Source: Curtobacterium sp. VKM Ac-2922
GTDB taxonomy: Bacteria; Actinomycetota; Actinomycetes; Actinomycetales; Microbacteriaceae
Reading direction: 5' to 3'
Assembly: GCF_022815645.1 (NCBI RefSeq)
Contig: NZ_JALGRO010000003.1
Coordinates: forward strand, 124,001 to 188,000
DNA length: 64,000 nt
Below, piece by piece: positions 36,970-44,938 of this stretch. The notes beneath the pieces are model-generated. The model had not been told where the DNA came from. It saw only the letters and a list, made by a program, of their open reading frames with translations, and did not search any database. Positions within the stretch are counted from its first letter, which is position 1; each line of letters starts with the position of its first letter. A program made the translations under genes and the position numbers.

Positions 36970-37622
36970 CCGACGCACTGACATCCCCCACCCCGGGCAG
37001 TCCGGTCCAGTTCGAAGTCGCCACGAACGTCCCGACCACCCACGGCCCGTTCGAGATGCGCGCCTACCGCGACCTGGTCACCGGCGCCGAGCACGTCGCC
37101 ATCATCGGCACGATGCCCGACGGGTCCGCCCCCACCGACGGCGCGCTGGTCCGCGTGCACTCGGAGTGCCTGACCGGCGAGGCGTTCGGGTCGCTCAAGT
37201 GCGAGTGCGGCCCCCAGCTCGACGCCGCCCTCGACACGATCGCCACCGAGGGCGGCGTGGTCGTCTACCTGCGCGGGCAGGAAGGGCGTGGCATCGGCCT
37301 GGTCAACAAGCTCAAGGCCTACCGACTGCAGGAAGACGGCCTCGACACGCTCGATGCCAACCTGGCGCTCGGCCTGCCCGCCGACTCGCGCGCGTACGGC
37401 GGCGCGGCCGGCATCCTCGCCGACCTCGGCATCAACCGCGTGCGACTGCTGTCGAACAACCCGGAGAAGCAGCGTCAGCTCGAAGAGCACGGCATCGCGG
37501 TCGACACCCTCGTGCCGCTCGTGGTCGGCATCTCCGTGCAGAACGCGGGCTACCTGGACACCAAGCGCGACCGGATGGGCCACCAGCTGCCCGAGCACCT
37601 GGAAGCCGGCGCGCACCACTAG
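36966..37622 (+). CDS. ribA: GTP cyclohydrolase II
   Basis: 218-aa stand-alone cyclohydrolase II opening GTP to the pyrimidine precursor of riboflavin. Zinc ligands are visible in HSECLTGEAFGSLKCECG and the catalytic RGQEGRGIGL follows; LSNNPEKQRQLEEHG is the C-terminal motif. There is no fused DHBP synthase (RibB) domain, unlike the common actinobacterial RibBA. ATG overlaps the ribD stop by four bases. Confidence 0.94.
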   Translation: MTDALTSPTPGSPVQFEVATNVPTTHGPFEMRAYRDLVTGAEHVAIIGTMPDGSAPTDGALVRVHSECLTGEAFGSLKCECGPQLDAALDTIATEGGVVVYLRGQEGRGIGLVNKLKAYRLQEDGLDTLDANLALGLPADSRAYGGAAGILADLGINRVRLLSNNPEKQRQLEEHGIAVDTLVPLVVGISVQNAGYLDTKRDRMGHQLPEHLEAGAHH

Positions 37623-37661
37623 GTTCGACGTCACGGGGTGGGACACCGCTCGCTCGGCGGA

Positions 37662-37691
37662 TTCGCAGGTTCGCGACATCCGTCGTAGACT
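37662..37691 (+). promoter_or_regulatory. Putative promoter upstream of the MHS transporter
   Basis: TTCGCA (37662-37667) and TAGACT (37686-37691) with 18-bp spacing in the 200-bp gap after ribA; the leader would be about 125 nt. The rest of the gap shows nothing I recognise. Confidence 0.4.
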
Positions 37692-37822
37692 CGAGACCCC
37701 GTCACGAGCGGCCCACCACCACCCGAACGCACCCGACCGATCCCCCGCGCACCACGCGGAACGGTCGGTGTCCGCCGTTCGCGCCGCCTGCGTCCCCCGA
37801 CGCTCTCCTCGGAGTCCCCCGC

Positions 37823-39211
37823 ATGTCTGCCACCTCGGCTGCCCCCACCCCCGCCACGACCAACCCGCGCTCGCGCGTCGTCATCGCGAGCCTGATCGGC
37901 ACCTCGATCGAGTTCTACGACTTCTACGTCTACGCGACCGCCGCGGTCCTGGTGTTCCCGACGCTGTTCTTCCCGAACGAGGACCCGACGGCGTCGCAGC
38001 TGTCGTCCTTCGTCACCTTCGCGCTGGCGTTCTTCGCCCGGCCGGTCGGCTCGGTGGTCTTCGGCCACTTCGGTGACCGCATCGGCCGCAAGACCACCCT
38101 CGTCGCGTCGCTGCTCGTCATGGGCACGGCCACGTTCCTGATCGGGTGCCTGCCCACGTTCGACTCGATCGGCGTCTGGGCACCGGTGCTGCTCGCCGTG
38201 CTGCGCTTCGCCCAGGGAGTCGGGCTCGGCGGCGAGTGGTCGGGAGCCGCACTGCTGGCGACCGAGAACGCCCCGGCAGGCAAGCGCGGCGTCTTCGGCT
38301 CGATGCCGCAGCTGGGCGCACCGATCGGCTTCCTGCTCGCCAACGGCCTGTTCATCGTGATCAACGCCGCGATGCCGGCGGGCGCGGACGGCACCCCGAA
38401 CCCCGACTTCCAGGCGTGGGGCTGGCGGCTGCCCTTCCTGCTGTCCGCCGTCCTGGTGGTCATCGGCCTGTACGTGCGGTTCCGCCTGGTCGAGTCGACC
38501 GTGTTCCGCGGCGTGCAGGAGTCCGGCACCGTCGCGAAGATCCCGCTCGGCCGCGTGTTCCGCACCTCGTGGAAGGCGCTGATCGTCGGCACCTTCGGGA
38601 TGGTCGCCACCTACGTGCTCTTCTACTTCATGACCACGTTCACGCTGTCCTACGGCACGACGGCGTCGACCCTCGTCCCCAAGATCGGACTGGGCTACTC
38701 CCGCGGGGAGTTCCTGACCCTGCTGATGATCGGCGTCGTCTTCTTCGGCATCTTCACCCCGATCGCCGGGCTGCTCGCCGACCGGTTCGGCCGTCGGAAG
38801 ACCCTCATCCCGACCACGATCGGCATCGCGCTGTTCGGGCTGACGTTCCAGTTCTGGTTCGCGGCGTCGACCGGTCCGATCACCGTCGTGACGTTCCTGA
38901 TCGTGGGACTCTCGCTGATGGGGCTGACGTTCGGACCGATGGGTGCCCTGCTGCCCGAGCTCTTCCCGACGAACGTCCGCTACACGGGCTCGGCGATCGC
39001 CTACAACGTGGCGTCGATCATCGGCGCCTCGCTCGCGCCGACCATCGCGTTCGCACTCTGGAAGGCCGACGGCAACATCGTCCTGGTCGGGCTCTACCTG
39101 ACCGTCGCGGCCGTCGTCACCCTGGTCGCCCTGCTGTTCGTCCGCGAGACCCGCGGCAGCGACTTCGACGCCGCCGACGCGGTACCGACGGAGGACGCCG
39201 CACGGGTCTGA
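37823..39211 (+). CDS. MFS transporter, metabolite:H+ symporter (MHS) family
   Basis: 462-aa protein with 12 predicted membrane helices. MHS signature features are SLIGTSIEFYDFYVYAT at the first helix, GHFGDRIGRKTTLVASLL in loop 2-3 and RFAQGVGLGGEWSGAALLATE in helix 4. Relatives transport shikimate, proline/betaine, citrate or dicarboxylates; the substrate cannot be read from sequence. ATG at 37823 with CGGAG upstream; the longer frame runs back through ribA in another frame and is not real. Confidence 0.9.
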   Translation: MSATSAAPTPATTNPRSRVVIASLIGTSIEFYDFYVYATAAVLVFPTLFFPNEDPTASQLSSFVTFALAFFARPVGSVVFGHFGDRIGRKTTLVASLLVMGTATFLIGCLPTFDSIGVWAPVLLAVLRFAQGVGLGGEWSGAALLATENAPAGKRGVFGSMPQLGAPIGFLLANGLFIVINAAMPAGADGTPNPDFQAWGWRLPFLLSAVLVVIGLYVRFRLVESTVFRGVQESGTVAKIPLGRVFRTSWKALIVGTFGMVATYVLFYFMTTFTLSYGTTASTLVPKIGLGYSRGEFLTLLMIGVVFFGIFTPIAGLLADRFGRRKTLIPTTIGIALFGLTFQFWFAASTGPITVVTFLIVGLSLMGLTFGPMGALLPELFPTNVRYTGSAIAYNVASIIGASLAPTIAFALWKADGNIVLVGLYLTVAAVVTLVALLFVRETRGSDFDAADAVPTEDAARV

Positions 39212-39233
39212 CGACGCACGCGACACCTCAGAG

Positions 39234-39292
39234 GAAGTCGGATCGCGCGTTCGAGGTCGGAAGTTCCGACTGCCAACGCGCGATTCGACTTC
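39234..39292. repeat. 59-bp imperfect palindrome after the MHS transporter gene
   Basis: Outer arms GAAGTCG/CGACTTC, then ATCGCGCGTT/AACGCGCGAT, then a centre GTCGGAA/TTCCGAC. Roughly 25 of 29 positions pair. It lies 22 nt after the transporter stop, so it may act as a terminator, but its length and structure also resemble a repetitive extragenic palindrome. Confidence 0.65.
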
Positions 39293-39328
39293 CCATGCGC
39301 GGAACGGCCACCAGGAGAACGCCTGCAC

Positions 39329-39371
39329 GTCAACTCAGGTTGACACGGTCGGTGCGTCAATGTAGGTTGAC
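39329..39371 (+). promoter_or_regulatory. Promoter with two operator-like inverted repeats (GTCAAC-N4-GTTGAC)
   Basis: Perfect repeat GTCAAC-TCAG-GTTGAC at 39329-39344 and a near copy GTCAAT-GTAG-GTTGAC at 39356-39371, 27 bp apart start to start. Within them lie a consensus TTGACA (39340-39345) and TAGGTT (39363-39368) with 17-bp spacing; the ATG at 39376 is seven bases after the -10, so the transcript is leaderless. Binding of a repressor here would block both boxes. Confidence 0.7.
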
Positions 39372-39375
39372 AGGC

Positions 39376-39591
39376 ATGGACCGGCCGACCATCACGCACC
39401 TCGCGGCGGGCGCCAGCGGGGACGACCCGTTCGACGCCCTGGCCAGCGTGCGCGAACTCCGGCGCGAACTCGACCGCACCGAGGAGCTCGCTGCCCGCCG
39501 TGCGCGGAACGCCGGTGCCTCGTGGCAGGAGATCGCCACGCTGCTCGGCGTGAGTCGCCAGGCAGTGCACAAGAAGTACGGCAGAAACTAG
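39376..39591 (+). CDS. Small helix-turn-helix protein
   Basis: 71-aa protein. The N-terminal half is helical and charged (DALASVRELRRELDRTEELAARRAR); the C-terminal half is a sigma-region-4/AsnC-like HTH, SWQEIATLLGVSRQAVHKKYG. It is probably a dimeric DNA-binding regulator. It sits directly behind two inverted repeats and six bases before an ABC exporter gene, so auto-regulation and control of the exporter is a natural inference. Leaderless start at 39376. Confidence 0.82.
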   Translation: MDRPTITHLAAGASGDDPFDALASVRELRRELDRTEELAARRARNAGASWQEIATLLGVSRQAVHKKYGRN

Positions 39592-39597
39592 GACACG

Positions 39598-41442
39598 ATG
39601 AGTCTCCCCTTCGCCCGCCCCAAGAAGACCGACGGACCGCGCGCCACGTTCGGTCGACTGCTGTCGTACCTGTTCGAGAACAAGCCCGCGATGGTGGTCA
39701 TCATCGTGCTGAGCATCCTGGGCGCGGGTGCCTCGCTCGCGCAGCCCCTGCTGGTCAACCAGGTCGTCACCGCGGTGCAGCACGGCAACACGCTGAGCAC
39801 CCTCGTCTGGCTGCTGGTGGTGCTGGTCATCGTGTCCGGACTGCTCAACGGCATCCAGCACTTCCTGCTCCAGCGCGCGGGTGAAGGCGTCGTGCTGTCG
39901 ACCCGCCGCAAGCTCATCGCCCGGATCCTCAACCTGCCGATCTCCGAGTTCGACACCCGCCGCACCGGCGACCTGGTGTCCCGCGTCGGCAGCGACACCA
40001 CCCTGCTGCGCGCGGTCCTGACACAGGGACTCATCGAGTCGATCGGCGGTGCACTGACGTTCATCGGCGCGATCATCGCGATGGCGATCATCGACCCGCT
40101 GCTGCTCGGCATCACCCTGGCCATCGTGGTCGTGGCCATCGTCGTCGTCGGTGGCCTCAGCCGGCGCATCCGCATCGCGTCGAAGCGCGCGCAGGAGAAG
40201 GTCGGCGACCTGACCGCCGCCGTCGAGCGTGGCATCGGCGCGGTCCGGACCATCCGTGCCGCCGGTGCCACCGAGCGCGAGGTGCACGAGGTCGACGCAC
40301 ACGCGACCGAGGCCTACAAGCGCGGTCTCGACATCGCCAAGATGTCGGCGTTCGTCGTCCCCGTCGCCAGCATCGTGATGCAGGTGGCGTTCATCGCCGT
40401 GCTCGGGGTCGGTGGCGCACAGGTCGCCGCGGGGACGATCACGATCGCCACGCTGATCACGTTCATCCTGCTGCTGTTCATGATGATCATGCCGCTCGGC
40501 CAGGCGATGGGCGCCGCGGTCGCCGTCGCCCAGGCACTCGGCGCGCTCGGTCGGATCGAGGAGATCCTGCACCTGCCCACCGAGGACCAGGACGACGCAG
40601 CCGTCCGCCCCGCAGCCGCCATCGCGACCGAGGACGCGATCACCTTCGAGCACGTCTCGTTCCGGTACGCCCGGTCCGCCGACGCATCGGGTGCCGACGG
40701 CGCCGAAGCCGCCACCCGCCCTGGAGGCCCCGGTGCCGCTCCCGACACCGGTGACACCGACCAGGTGGTGCTGCACGACGTGTCGTTCCGCGTGCCCCGC
40801 GGCTCGCGTGTCGCCCTCGTGGGACCGTCGGGCGCCGGCAAGTCGACGACCCTGTCGCTCATCGAACGCTTCTACGACCCCACCGACGGCGTCATCCGCC
40901 TGGGCGGCATCGACGTGCGCGGGCTCGACCGCGACGAGCTCCGCGCGCAGATCGGGTACGTCGAACAGGACGCCCCCGTGCTCGCCGGCACGATCCGCGC
41001 GAACCTGCTGCTCGGGTCGCCGAACGCCGACGAGGCCGAGTGCGTCCGCGTGCTCGAGGCCGTGAACCTGGGCGACGTCCTGCACCGCGATCCGCGCGGC
41101 CTCGACGCGCAGGTCGGCGAGGACGGCGTGATGCTGTCCGGTGGTGAACGTCAGCGGCTGGCGATCGCCCGCGCCCTGCTCGCCGCTCCCCCGATCCTGC
41201 TGCTCGACGAGTCCACCTCGTCGCTCGACGGCGTCAACGAGCAGAAGATGCGTTTGGCGATCGACGCCGTGGCCGAGGACCGCACCCTGCTGGTCATCGC
41301 GCACCGCCTGTCGACCGTGGTGGACTCCGACGTCATCGTCGTGCTCGAGCACGGCCGAGTCGTCGGCGTCGGGACCCACTCCGAGCTCGTCGAGTCGACG
41401 CCGCTGTACCGCGACCTGGCGAAGCACCAGCTGCTGGTCTGA
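39598..41442 (+). CDS. ABC exporter, fused membrane and ATPase domains
   Basis: 614-aa half-transporter of the LmrA/BmrA/MsbA type. Six membrane helices in residues 20-320 with RTGDLVSRVGSDTTLLR in the exporter domain; ATPase domain with Walker A VGPSGAGKSTT, signature MLSGGERQRLAIARALL, Walker B ILLLDEST and H-loop IAHRL. An inserted Ala/Gly/Pro-rich segment of about 30 residues lies just before the Walker A strand. It works as a homodimer or with another half. Co-transcribed with the small HTH protein. May confer drug or peptide export. Confidence 0.92.
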   Translation: MSLPFARPKKTDGPRATFGRLLSYLFENKPAMVVIIVLSILGAGASLAQPLLVNQVVTAVQHGNTLSTLVWLLVVLVIVSGLLNGIQHFLLQRAGEGVVLSTRRKLIARILNLPISEFDTRRTGDLVSRVGSDTTLLRAVLTQGLIESIGGALTFIGAIIAMAIIDPLLLGITLAIVVVAIVVVGGLSRRIRIASKRAQEKVGDLTAAVERGIGAVRTIRAAGATEREVHEVDAHATEAYKRGLDIAKMSAFVVPVASIVMQVAFIAVLGVGGAQVAAGTITIATLITFILLLFMMIMPLGQAMGAAVAVAQALGALGRIEEILHLPTEDQDDAAVRPAAAIATEDAITFEHVSFRYARSADASGADGAEAATRPGGPGAAPDTGDTDQVVLHDVSFRVPRGSRVALVGPSGAGKSTTLSLIERFYDPTDGVIRLGGIDVRGLDRDELRAQIGYVEQDAPVLAGTIRANLLLGSPNADEAECVRVLEAVNLGDVLHRDPRGLDAQVGEDGVMLSGGERQRLAIARALLAAPPILLLDESTSSLDGVNEQKMRLAIDAVAEDRTLLVIAHRLSTVVDSDVIVVLEHGRVVGVGTHSELVESTPLYRDLAKHQLLV

Positions 41443-41484
41443 GCCCCGGACCGCGTCGTCGACAGGCCCGGCGTGCGGACGTCG

Positions 41485-42105
41485 TCAGAGCTGCGCGCCC
41501 CCGGGCCGGCCGATCCCCTCGTCCATGTCGCTCTGATCGACGTGACCACCGGCGTTGTCGATCTCGGCGAGCGCGGTGGCGCTGCGGTCCGGGTCGACGC
41601 CCACGACCAGGTCGCGGTACACGACGACGTCGAGTCCGGCGCGCAGACCGTCCTGCGCGGTGGCGCGCACGCAGTGGTCGGTCGCGATGCCGACGATCGC
41701 GATCTCGTGGACGGAGCGGTCGAACAGCACGTCGGCCAGGTCCTGGCCCGTGTCGGTCGTCCCCTCGAACGCCGAGTAGGCGGGCTCTCCCTGCCCCTTC
41801 ATCACGTGCACGTCGATCGGTGTCGTGTCGAGGTCGGGGTGGTACTCGGCCCCCGGGGTCCCACCGACGCAGTGCACCGGCCAGGTGGTGACGAAGTCCG
41901 GATCGCCGCCGACGGCGAAGTGCCCGCCGTTGTCGTCGTCGCCGTGGTGCCAGTCGCGGGACCCCACGATCAGGTCGTACTCGTCAGCGTGCCGGGCGAG
42001 GAACGCAGTGATGCGACGGGCGAGGTCGTCTCCGCCGGTTACGCCGAGCGCACCGCCCTCGGTGAAGTCGTTCTGCACGTCGACGACGATGAGTGCGCGG
42101 GTCAT
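41485..42105 (-). CDS. pncA: Nicotinamidase/pyrazinamidase
   Basis: 206-aa isochorismatase-fold amidase hydrolysing nicotinamide to nicotinate for NAD salvage. Catalytic Asp9 in LIVVDVQNDF, Lys in HVMKGQ and Cys in GIATDHCVRAT, plus the metal site DWHHGDDDN-type motif. ATG at 42105; the frame extends upstream but only past the natural start. Convergent with the ABC exporter. Confidence 0.94.
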   Translation of the reverse strand: MTRALIVVDVQNDFTEGGALGVTGGDDLARRITAFLARHADEYDLIVGSRDWHHGDDDNGGHFAVGGDPDFVTTWPVHCVGGTPGAEYHPDLDTTPIDVHVMKGQGEPAYSAFEGTTDTGQDLADVLFDRSVHEIAIVGIATDHCVRATAQDGLRAGLDVVVYRDLVVGVDPDRSATALAEIDNAGGHVDQSDMDEGIGRPGGAQL

Positions 42106-42146
42106 GGACCCATCCAACACCGACCGGCCAGCGGCCCGGGACCAGG

Positions 42147-43694
42147 TCAGCTGTTCGTGAGCTTGTTGCCGCACGTGTAGGCGGCCGTGGTGACCGCGTC
42201 GAGCGCCGGCAACGCTGCAGCCCGCGAGGACCCGATGGCGTAGAACGCGAACGTCAGCTTCGTGCCGTCCGCGGCGTCGATGTACCCGCCCAGGGTGTTC
42301 GCGCTGTCGATCCACCCGGTCTTGGCGTGCACCTTGCCCCGGGCGACGGCGTTCGCCCCCGTGAAGCGCCCGGCCAACGTGCCGGACTGCCCCGACACCG
42401 GCAGGACCTGGGCCAGGGTGCCGAGGCCCTTCGCGCCCGAGGCCACCTGCACCATGAGGTGCGCGACGAAGTTCGGCGACACGGCGTTCGCGGCGCTCTC
42501 TCCCGAACCGTCCTTGATGACGATGCCGGCCGGATCGACCCCGTACGAGGACAGCGCCTTCTGGTAGACCCCGGTCAGCGACGCCGCGGAGCCGTTCGCC
42601 CCGGACTCGCGGGAGGAGATCCGCGCGAGCATCTCGGCCAGGGTGTTGTCGGAGTTCGGGATCATCTGCCCGATCAGCGTGGACACCGGCTGCGAGTCGA
42701 CCTGGGCGATGGTGGACTGGCTGGTGGTGGCCCGCTTGACGACCTGGGCGTTGCCCGCGCCGACGACCCCCGCGTTCGCCAGTGCCGTGCGGAAGGCGGC
42801 TCCGGCGCGGCCGACCGGGTCCTCGGAGCGCGGTGAGGTCGCAGCGCCGGGGTTCGCGCGGTCGCCGTCGACCATGAGCGCCGTGACTTCGGGCTGGTAC
42901 CCGATGGTCCGCTCGCTGACCGGCCAGGTCGGGTCCCAGGCGTCGGCGTCGTCCCAGTAGGTGTCGTCGGTGACGATCGTGGTCACCGGGGTGGTGCCGA
43001 GCTTCGCCTTCACCTGCTGCGCGAGCTGGCCGAGCGTCGGCGCGCCCGGGTAGACGGTCGCGCCACCCGCCGACAGCGTGGCGTCACCGTGGCCGACGAT
43101 GGCGATCGTGCCGTTGCCTTCGTCCGTGACGGTCGTGGGAATGGTGTAGCCACCACCGAGCACGGCGAGCGCGGTCGCCGTGGTGAGGGTCTTCATGACG
43201 CTGCCGGTCTGCGCCGCGGTGTCGCCGTTCCGCGAGAACAGCATCTCGCCGGTGCTGGCGTTCATGACGTAGCCCTCGAAGTTGCCGAGGCCCGCGGCCG
43301 AGGCAGCACCGGCGATCGAGCACGTGCGCAGGGCGCTCGGACCGGGGGCGTCCGACGGCACGGTGCGCGGCGGGACCGTCGGCGTGACGGACGGCGCCGG
43401 TGTGGACGACGACGGGTCGCTCGACGCGCTCGCCCGCGTCGAGGCCGCCGCGACCGGCGAACGCGCGGCCCCCGGAGCGGTGGCCGAGGCGACCGCGACG
43501 GCGCCACCCGACCCGAGCACCAGGACGGCGACCAGGCCACCGACGGCCCAGGCCACCGGCTTGCGCGCGATCGAGGCGCGGACCGCAGCGACGACGCCGC
43601 TCACGCGACCCGCGCGTGGCGCGCCCGGCTTCGACGCGCCAGCGCGCGCGTCAGGGTCGGACGGTCGGTCGGGGTGGGTCGGCTGCTCGGACAT
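42147..43694 (-). CDS. dacB: D-alanyl-D-alanine carboxypeptidase, PBP4 type
   Basis: 515-aa class C penicillin-binding protein. A cytoplasmic tail and a membrane segment (about residues 47-70) are followed by a Ser/Thr/Pro-rich linker, then the S13 peptidase domain with SVMK (Ser165-Lys168), SDN (PNSDNTLAEM) and KTG (HAKTGWID). It trims or cleaves peptidoglycan stem peptides outside the cell. ATG at 43694; TAGGAT lies eight bases upstream. The long signal-anchor is typical of actinobacterial PBP4. Confidence 0.93.
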   Translation of the reverse strand: MSEQPTHPDRPSDPDARAGASKPGAPRAGRVSGVVAAVRASIARKPVAWAVGGLVAVLVLGSGGAVAVASATAPGAARSPVAAASTRASASSDPSSSTPAPSVTPTVPPRTVPSDAPGPSALRTCSIAGAASAAGLGNFEGYVMNASTGEMLFSRNGDTAAQTGSVMKTLTTATALAVLGGGYTIPTTVTDEGNGTIAIVGHGDATLSAGGATVYPGAPTLGQLAQQVKAKLGTTPVTTIVTDDTYWDDADAWDPTWPVSERTIGYQPEVTALMVDGDRANPGAATSPRSEDPVGRAGAAFRTALANAGVVGAGNAQVVKRATTSQSTIAQVDSQPVSTLIGQMIPNSDNTLAEMLARISSRESGANGSAASLTGVYQKALSSYGVDPAGIVIKDGSGESAANAVSPNFVAHLMVQVASGAKGLGTLAQVLPVSGQSGTLAGRFTGANAVARGKVHAKTGWIDSANTLGGYIDAADGTKLTFAFYAIGSSRAAALPALDAVTTAAYTCGNKLTNS

Positions 43695-43702
43695 CGCAAG
43701 CG

Positions 43703-43708
43703 ATCCTA
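43703..43708 (-). promoter_or_regulatory. -10 box for dacB
   Basis: Minus-strand TAGGAT eight bases before the ATG at 43694. Confidence 0.4.
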
Positions 43709-43765
43709 CGGAACTGCGGCAGGAGCCTCCAGGGTGGACCCGTGGTCGTGGAGGACGACCGCGCG

Positions 43766-44761
43766 TTACGGGGCTGTGGAGGGGTCGTCGGCGGCGTAGC
43801 GGACGCCGACCTGACGACGGGCCTCGTCCATGACGGCCATCACCGCGATCGTGCCCGCCGGGGACATCGCACTGGTCTCGTGGTCGCCGGACGCGATCAT
43901 GCCCTCGAACGCGCGGACCTCGTGCGCGTAGCCGGCCAGGTGCTCGTGGCCGTCGAACTCCTCGACCACGACGCCGTCACCGTCGCGGATCCGCCACGTG
44001 GTCGGGGTGTACCACGTGGCGTCGATGTCGATCCGGCCGTCCTCGCCGATCACCGACGCGGTGTTCGGGCTCCCCACGTCCAGGGCGAAGTGCACGATCG
44101 ACTGTGCTCCCCCCTCGTGGGTCAGCACGATGCCCATCTGCGTGTCGACGCCACGGTCGCTCAGCGTGCCGTCCGCGACGACGCTCGTCGGCACGCCGAG
44201 CACGTCGACCGCGAACGAGATCGGGTAGACACCCAGGTCGAGGATCGCGCCACCACCGAGTGCCGGGTCGTTGAGGCGGTGGTCCGGGTCACTCGGCAAG
44301 GACTGGTGGTGCGTCGCCTCGACGACGCGCGGACGGCCGATGCGCCCCTCGGCGATCACCTGCCGGATCATCGTCATCTGGGGCAGGAAGCGTGTCCACA
44401 TCGCCTCCATCACGACGACACCCGCCGCGCGAGCCGCGTCGATGACCAGCCGGGCCTCGGCTGCGGTGATGGTGAAGGCCTTCTCGACCAGCACGTGCTT
44501 GCCGGCCGCGATCGCGAGCAGGGCGTCCTCGGCGTGCCGCGAGTGCGGCGTCGCCACGTACACCGCGTCGACCCGCGGGTCGGCGACCAGTTCCTCGTAG
44601 CTGCCGTGTGCCTGCGCGATGCCGAACTCGGCTGCGAAGGCCTGAGCGCCCTGCAGCGTCCGGCTGCCCACCGCGACGAACTCCACCCCCGCCCGGGCGC
44701 AGTCGCCGACGAAGGACCGGGCGATGCCGCCGGTCCCGATGACTCCCCATCGAACGGTCAT
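43766..44761 (-). CDS. Gfo/Idh/MocA-family oxidoreductase
   Basis: 331-aa NAD(P)-dependent dehydrogenase. N-terminal Rossmann motif WGVIGTGGIARSF, the EKAFT (VLVEKAFTIT) catalytic-lysine motif and a C-terminal alpha/beta domain with GGGAILDLGVYPI. Relatives act on sugars, inositols or dihydrodiols. ATG at 44761, divergent from an alpha-glucosidase gene, which hints at sugar catabolism. Substrate unknown. Confidence 0.9.
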   Translation of the reverse strand: MTVRWGVIGTGGIARSFVGDCARAGVEFVAVGSRTLQGAQAFAAEFGIAQAHGSYEELVADPRVDAVYVATPHSRHAEDALLAIAAGKHVLVEKAFTITAAEARLVIDAARAAGVVVMEAMWTRFLPQMTMIRQVIAEGRIGRPRVVEATHHQSLPSDPDHRLNDPALGGGAILDLGVYPISFAVDVLGVPTSVVADGTLSDRGVDTQMGIVLTHEGGAQSIVHFALDVGSPNTASVIGEDGRIDIDATWYTPTTWRIRDGDGVVVEEFDGHEHLAGYAHEVRAFEGMIASGDHETSAMSPAGTIAVMAVMDEARRQVGVRYAADDPSTAP

Positions 44762-44847
44762 GGGGCCTGTCTACCAGGCACGCCTCCGGAGTCCGGACGG
44801 GCCCTCGGGCGGCGCGCGTACCGTCCGCGGTGACCGGCCGACGTCCT

Positions 44848-44879
44848 GGAGGCCCGTGGCGGGCCCGCCACGATCCTCC
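44848..44879. promoter_or_regulatory. Palindrome in divergent promoter region upstream of alpha-glucosidase
   Basis: Perfect 18-bp palindrome CGTGGCGGGCCCGCCACG at 44855-44872, flanked by GGAGG/CCTCC arms (44848-44852, 44875-44879). Because both flanking genes point away, it is more likely an operator or a leader structure than a terminator. Confidence 0.45.
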
Positions 44880-44938
44880 CGTGCCGTCCGTGATCCGGTC
44901 CCGTGCTGCGGCACGGTGTGCGCGAGGAGGCGGCGGAC

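Noticed and set aside
39094..41427. 777-codon minus-strand frame opposite the ABC exporter
   Set aside because: Shadow of the exporter, which has complete ABC motifs.
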